Source: Firmicutes bacterium UBA3906
Lineage (GTDB): Bacteria > Bacillota > Clostridia > Caldicoprobacterales > DTU083
Direction: 5' to 3'
Length of the DNA: 16,915 nt
Assembly (NCBI GenBank): GCA_002391555.1
Contig: DGFG01000084.1
Coordinates: 1 to 16,915, forward strand
In this document: positions 14,990 to 16,915 of the stretch, piece by piece
Position numbering within the stretch: position 1 is the stretch's first letter
How the letters are laid out: every line of letters starts with the position of its first letter
Made by a program: the position numbers and the translations under genes
The notes under the pieces: generated by a model
The model's database searches: none
What the model saw: only the letters and a program-made list of their open reading frames with translations
What the model was told of the DNA's origin: nothing

Positions 14990-15018
14990 TTTAATTATGT
15001 GGAAATATGTACTATAAT
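14990..15018 (+). promoter_or_regulatory. Possible promoter of the ABC ATPase operon
   Basis: A perfect TATAAT (15013-15018) with a weak TTTAAT (14990-14995) 17 nt upstream. It gives a leader of about 58 nt before the ATG at 15083, and it discredits the in-frame ATG at 14999, which lies inside the promoter. Confidence 0.5.
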
Positions 15019-15082
15019 TGAACTTGTTGTATATATATATAGCTTTAATATTGGCAAACAAGCTAGTCACGGAGGCGTTAAA

Positions 15083-15757
15083 ATGTCAGCTATCATCAAA
15101 ACTTTTGACCTATCACGTCAATTTAAGTCTGGGAGAGATACTATAAATGCACTGAGTGATGTCAGCATAAGCGTTGATCAAGGTTCTTTGACAATACTAA
15201 AGGGGAGGTCTGGGTCAGGCAAAACGACACTGATAAACCTTTTAGGAGCGCTTGACATGCCTACAAAGGGTAAAGTATATTTTGATGGGCAAGAGATCAC
15301 TAGCATGTCGGAGGCGCAGAGGGACCTTTTGCGTAGGAAGCAGATGGGCTTTATTTTCCAGTCTATCGCCCTTATGCCCCTTATGTCAGCCTTTGAAAAT
15401 GTGGATTTTGCTCTCAGGGTAGCTGGTTACAAGGCGAAGGATAGGAAGGAAAGGGTAGAGGAGTGCTTATCAATTGTCGGACTAGCAAAAAGAATGGATC
15501 ACAGGCCACAAGAACTATCGGGAGGAGAGCAACAAAGGGTGGCAATTGCTAGAGCTATCGCCCATAGGCCAAAGGTAGTTTTTGCGGACGAGCCAACAGC
15601 AGAGTTAGATACCAATATGGGATTACAGGTTATGGCTATTTTTAAAAGACTAACCGAGCAGGAGGGCCTGACAATAGTTATGACAACCCATGACCCCAAT
15701 ATTATGGATATGGCAGATTGTTTATATAGTCTAGAAGATGGTAGGATAGTAGGATAA
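15083..15757 (+). CDS. ABC transporter ATP-binding protein, MacB/LolD type
   Basis: 224 aa from ATG 15083, set by GGAGG at 15071-15075. Motifs: Walker A GRSGSGKTT, Q-loop FIFQSIALMP, signature LSGGEQQR, Walker B VVFADEPTAELD and the H-loop TTHD. The SEAQRDLLRR and FIFQS elements place it in the MacB/LolD/FtsE group, which power lipoprotein, peptide or antibiotic exporters and mechanotransmission complexes rather than solute importers. Second cistron is another ATPase 18 bp on; the permease (FtsX-like) is not in the window. An alternative start at 14999 adds an unlikely 28-residue tail. Cytoplasmic, peripheral to the membrane. Confidence 0.93.
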   Translation: MSAIIKTFDLSRQFKSGRDTINALSDVSISVDQGSLTILKGRSGSGKTTLINLLGALDMPTKGKVYFDGQEITSMSEAQRDLLRRKQMGFIFQSIALMPLMSAFENVDFALRVAGYKAKDRKERVEECLSIVGLAKRMDHRPQELSGGEQQRVAIARAIAHRPKVVFADEPTAELDTNMGLQVMAIFKRLTEQEGLTIVMTTHDPNIMDMADCLYSLEDGRIVG

Positions 15758-15775
15758 AGATTTGGAGGTAAGGAC

Positions 15776-16672
15776 TTGATACGTTGCGAAAACCTAGTTA
15801 AGATTTACAAGACACCTGACTTAGAGGTAATAGCATTACAGGGTCTAGACTTGACAGTCGAACCTGGAGAGATCATGGCTATAATAGGGAACTCTGGTAG
15901 TGGTAAATCAACACTTCTTAATATGCTAGGTGGTCTAGATAGACCATCAGCGGGGACCCTTATAGTTGATAACAAGGACCTATTAAAGCTTACAGATAAG
16001 CAATTAGTCAAGTATAAAAGAGAAAGTGTAGGCTTTGTATGGCAGAATAATGCTAGAAACCTAATACCCTATTTAACAGCCCTAGAGAATGTAGAACTAC
16101 CCATGGTTATAAGTGGTAATGCAAAAAGAGAAAGGGCCATGGAGCTTTTGGACATGGTAGGCTTATCCCACCGATACAACAATAAGCTAAGCCAGCTATC
16201 AGGCGGGGAACAACAAAGGGTAGCCATAGCTATAGCTCTAGCCAACAAGCCCAAGCTACTTTTAGCCGATGAGCCTACAGGTGCAGTTGACACCAAGACA
16301 GCAGACCAAATCTTAGATGTTTTCAGGGAGTTTAACAAAAGGTATGGAGTTACAATTGTTATAGTTACCCATGACAGGCTCTTATCTAGAAAGGTAGATA
16401 GGGTAGTATCAATTAGTGACGGTAGGACCAGTAGTGAATTCTTGCGCAAGAAAGTAAGTCCCCTGCAGGCTGATGCTACAAGTTACAAGGACTTTCGTGC
16501 AATTGAGGATAGCGATACAGACCAGACTCATGAAGAGTTAGCTGTACTAGATAGGGCAGGCAGGCTACAAATACCACAAGAATACCTAGATGCCCTTGGC
16601 CTTAAAGGGAAGAACAAAATTCGGGTTGAATTAGATTCTGATAGGATAATCCTAAGTCCTCCGGAAAAGTAA
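15776..16672 (+). CDS. ABC transporter ATP-binding protein fused to a C-terminal AbrB-like domain
   Basis: 298 aa, about 70 longer than a bare MacB-type ATPase. TTG start with GGAGGT at 15764-15769. ATPase motifs: Walker A GNSGSGKST (38-46), Q-loop FVWQNNARNLIPY, signature LSGGEQQR (about 143-150), Walker B LLLADEPTGAVD, H-loop VTHD. After a linker of about 30 residues comes LAVLDRAGRLQIPQEYLDALGLKGKNKIRVELDSDRI in pieces matching a swapped-hairpin AbrB/MazE/SpoVT unit: D-x-x-G-R-x-x-I-P, helix, then a beta hairpin ending IILSPP (about 255-296). That domain normally dimerises and often binds DNA. It could mediate dimerisation of the ATPase or link transport to regulation. 18 bp after the first ATPase gene, same operon. 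ATPase certain; the AbrB-like assignment rests on motif reading. Confidence 0.9.
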   Translation: MIRCENLVKIYKTPDLEVIALQGLDLTVEPGEIMAIIGNSGSGKSTLLNMLGGLDRPSAGTLIVDNKDLLKLTDKQLVKYKRESVGFVWQNNARNLIPYLTALENVELPMVISGNAKRERAMELLDMVGLSHRYNNKLSQLSGGEQQRVAIAIALANKPKLLLADEPTGAVDTKTADQILDVFREFNKRYGVTIVIVTHDRLLSRKVDRVVSISDGRTSSEFLRKKVSPLQADATSYKDFRAIEDSDTDQTHEELAVLDRAGRLQIPQEYLDALGLKGKNKIRVELDSDRIILSPPEK

Positions 16673-16683
16673 ATAAGAAAAGA

Positions 16684-16724
16684 GCAAGGCCACCATTTGA
16701 TAAATCAAGTGGTGGCCTTTATTA
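16684..16724. terminator. Bidirectional terminator between the ABC operon and the chemotaxis gene
   Basis: A long stem: AAGGCCACCA (16686-16695) with TGGTGGCCTT (16710-16719), extended inward by TTTGA/TCAAG with one G-U pair. T-rich on + (TTTATTA) and on - (TCTTTTCTTATTT), so it can end both convergent transcripts. Confidence 0.75.
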
Positions 16725-16771
16725 TGTACACTGGTGGTTAATATTAATTGATATCTTTATACTAGTTATTA

Positions 16772-16915
16772 TTATAGTTTGTACCTTTCAACATACTTGC
16801 GTAGCTCCTGGGACAGGGTGTTTAGTTCTTTAGCAGAGTTAGTCATGGATAGAATAATCTCTCTTTGCTCTTGGGTGCTGGCAGCTACTTCTTGACTAGA
16901 TGCTGCAGCCTCTTC
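16772..16915 (-). CDS. Methyl-accepting chemotaxis protein, C-terminal end only (partial)
   Basis: The minus frame is open from the window edge to a TAA at 16774-16772, giving 47 residues. It begins EEAAASSQEVAASTQEQ, with heptad alanine, serine and glutamine spacing typical of the methylation-helix end of MCP signalling domains, and finishes ELRKYVERYKL, a common MCP tail. The rest of the gene lies beyond 16915. It should be part of a transmembrane or soluble chemoreceptor coupling to CheA and CheW. Its stop lies about 50 bp from the shared terminator. Confidence 0.8.
   Translation of the reverse strand, partial: EEAAASSQEVAASTQEQREIILSMTNSAKELNTLSQELRKYVERYKL

Noticed and set aside
14999..15082. 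Upstream ATG extending the first ABC ATPase by 28 residues
   Set aside because: The ATG sits in the -35/-10 region, and the ATG at 15083 has a good GGAGG at correct spacing and begins a normal ABC N-terminus.
1..16915. CRISPR array, insertion sequence, prophage or integrase
   Set aside because: No regularly spaced repeats, terminal inverted repeats, transposase or phage gene was found on either strand.

Overview
The window looks like a chromosomal segment from an anaerobic, spore-forming, low-GC Firmicute, most likely class Clostridia. The grounds are an alpha/beta-type small acid-soluble spore protein, a 2-hydroxyacyl-CoA dehydratase-type activase system, a DUF4364-type regulator, strong AGGAGG ribosome binding sites, frequent TTG starts, a MurE with diaminopimelate-type residues, and AT-rich coding with heavy use of AGG/AGA, ATA and CTA codons. 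No mobile element, phage gene or CRISPR array was seen.

Layout. (1) Positions 2-4017: a carbohydrate locus on the + strand, with the 3' part of a probable TIM-barrel glycoside hydrolase followed 23 bp later by a GH74-type double beta-propeller that has no signal peptide. It ends at a hairpin terminator. (2) Positions 4215-5765: small housekeeping or regulatory genes. A short charged protein is on +. A DUF4364 winged-helix regulator, an alpha/beta SASP and an HPr-like protein lacking the PTS histidine are on -. (3) Positions 5959-9009: a translationally coupled three-gene operon (COG3580/DUF2229-like, COG3581-like, and a BadF/HgdC-type [4Fe-4S] ATPase activase), with a small cysteine-rich protein just downstream. 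(4) Positions 9397-9957: an RNA block containing a probable 6S RNA with promoter and terminator, then tRNA-Gln(CUG) and tRNA-Glu(CUC) with a consensus promoter and tandem hairpins.

(5) Positions 10050-13934: a monocistronic murE with its own terminator, then a probable polysaccharide deacetylase-glycerol kinase operon behind a good sigma-A promoter. (6) Positions 13947-16672: a minus-strand lipoprotein with a Q/D/K-rich linker, and divergently two tandem MacB/LolD-type ABC ATPases, the second carrying a C-terminal AbrB-like swapped-hairpin domain. (7) Positions 16772-16915: the C-terminal end of a methyl-accepting chemotaxis protein on -.

Working together: the first locus should break down glucan-type oligosaccharides in the cytoplasm. 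The Fe-S activase cassette should hydrolyse ATP to deliver low-potential electrons to COG3580/COG3581 partner proteins, but no classical dehydratase subunits are nearby, so the final reaction is open. The HPr-like protein has no phosphorylatable histidine at the usual place, and GlpK lacks the histidine that HPr phosphorylates in many Gram-positives; both fit glycerol use that is independent of PTS phosphorylation. The most unusual items are the ABC ATPase-AbrB fusion, the three-gene activase cassette and the apparently cytoplasmic GH74.
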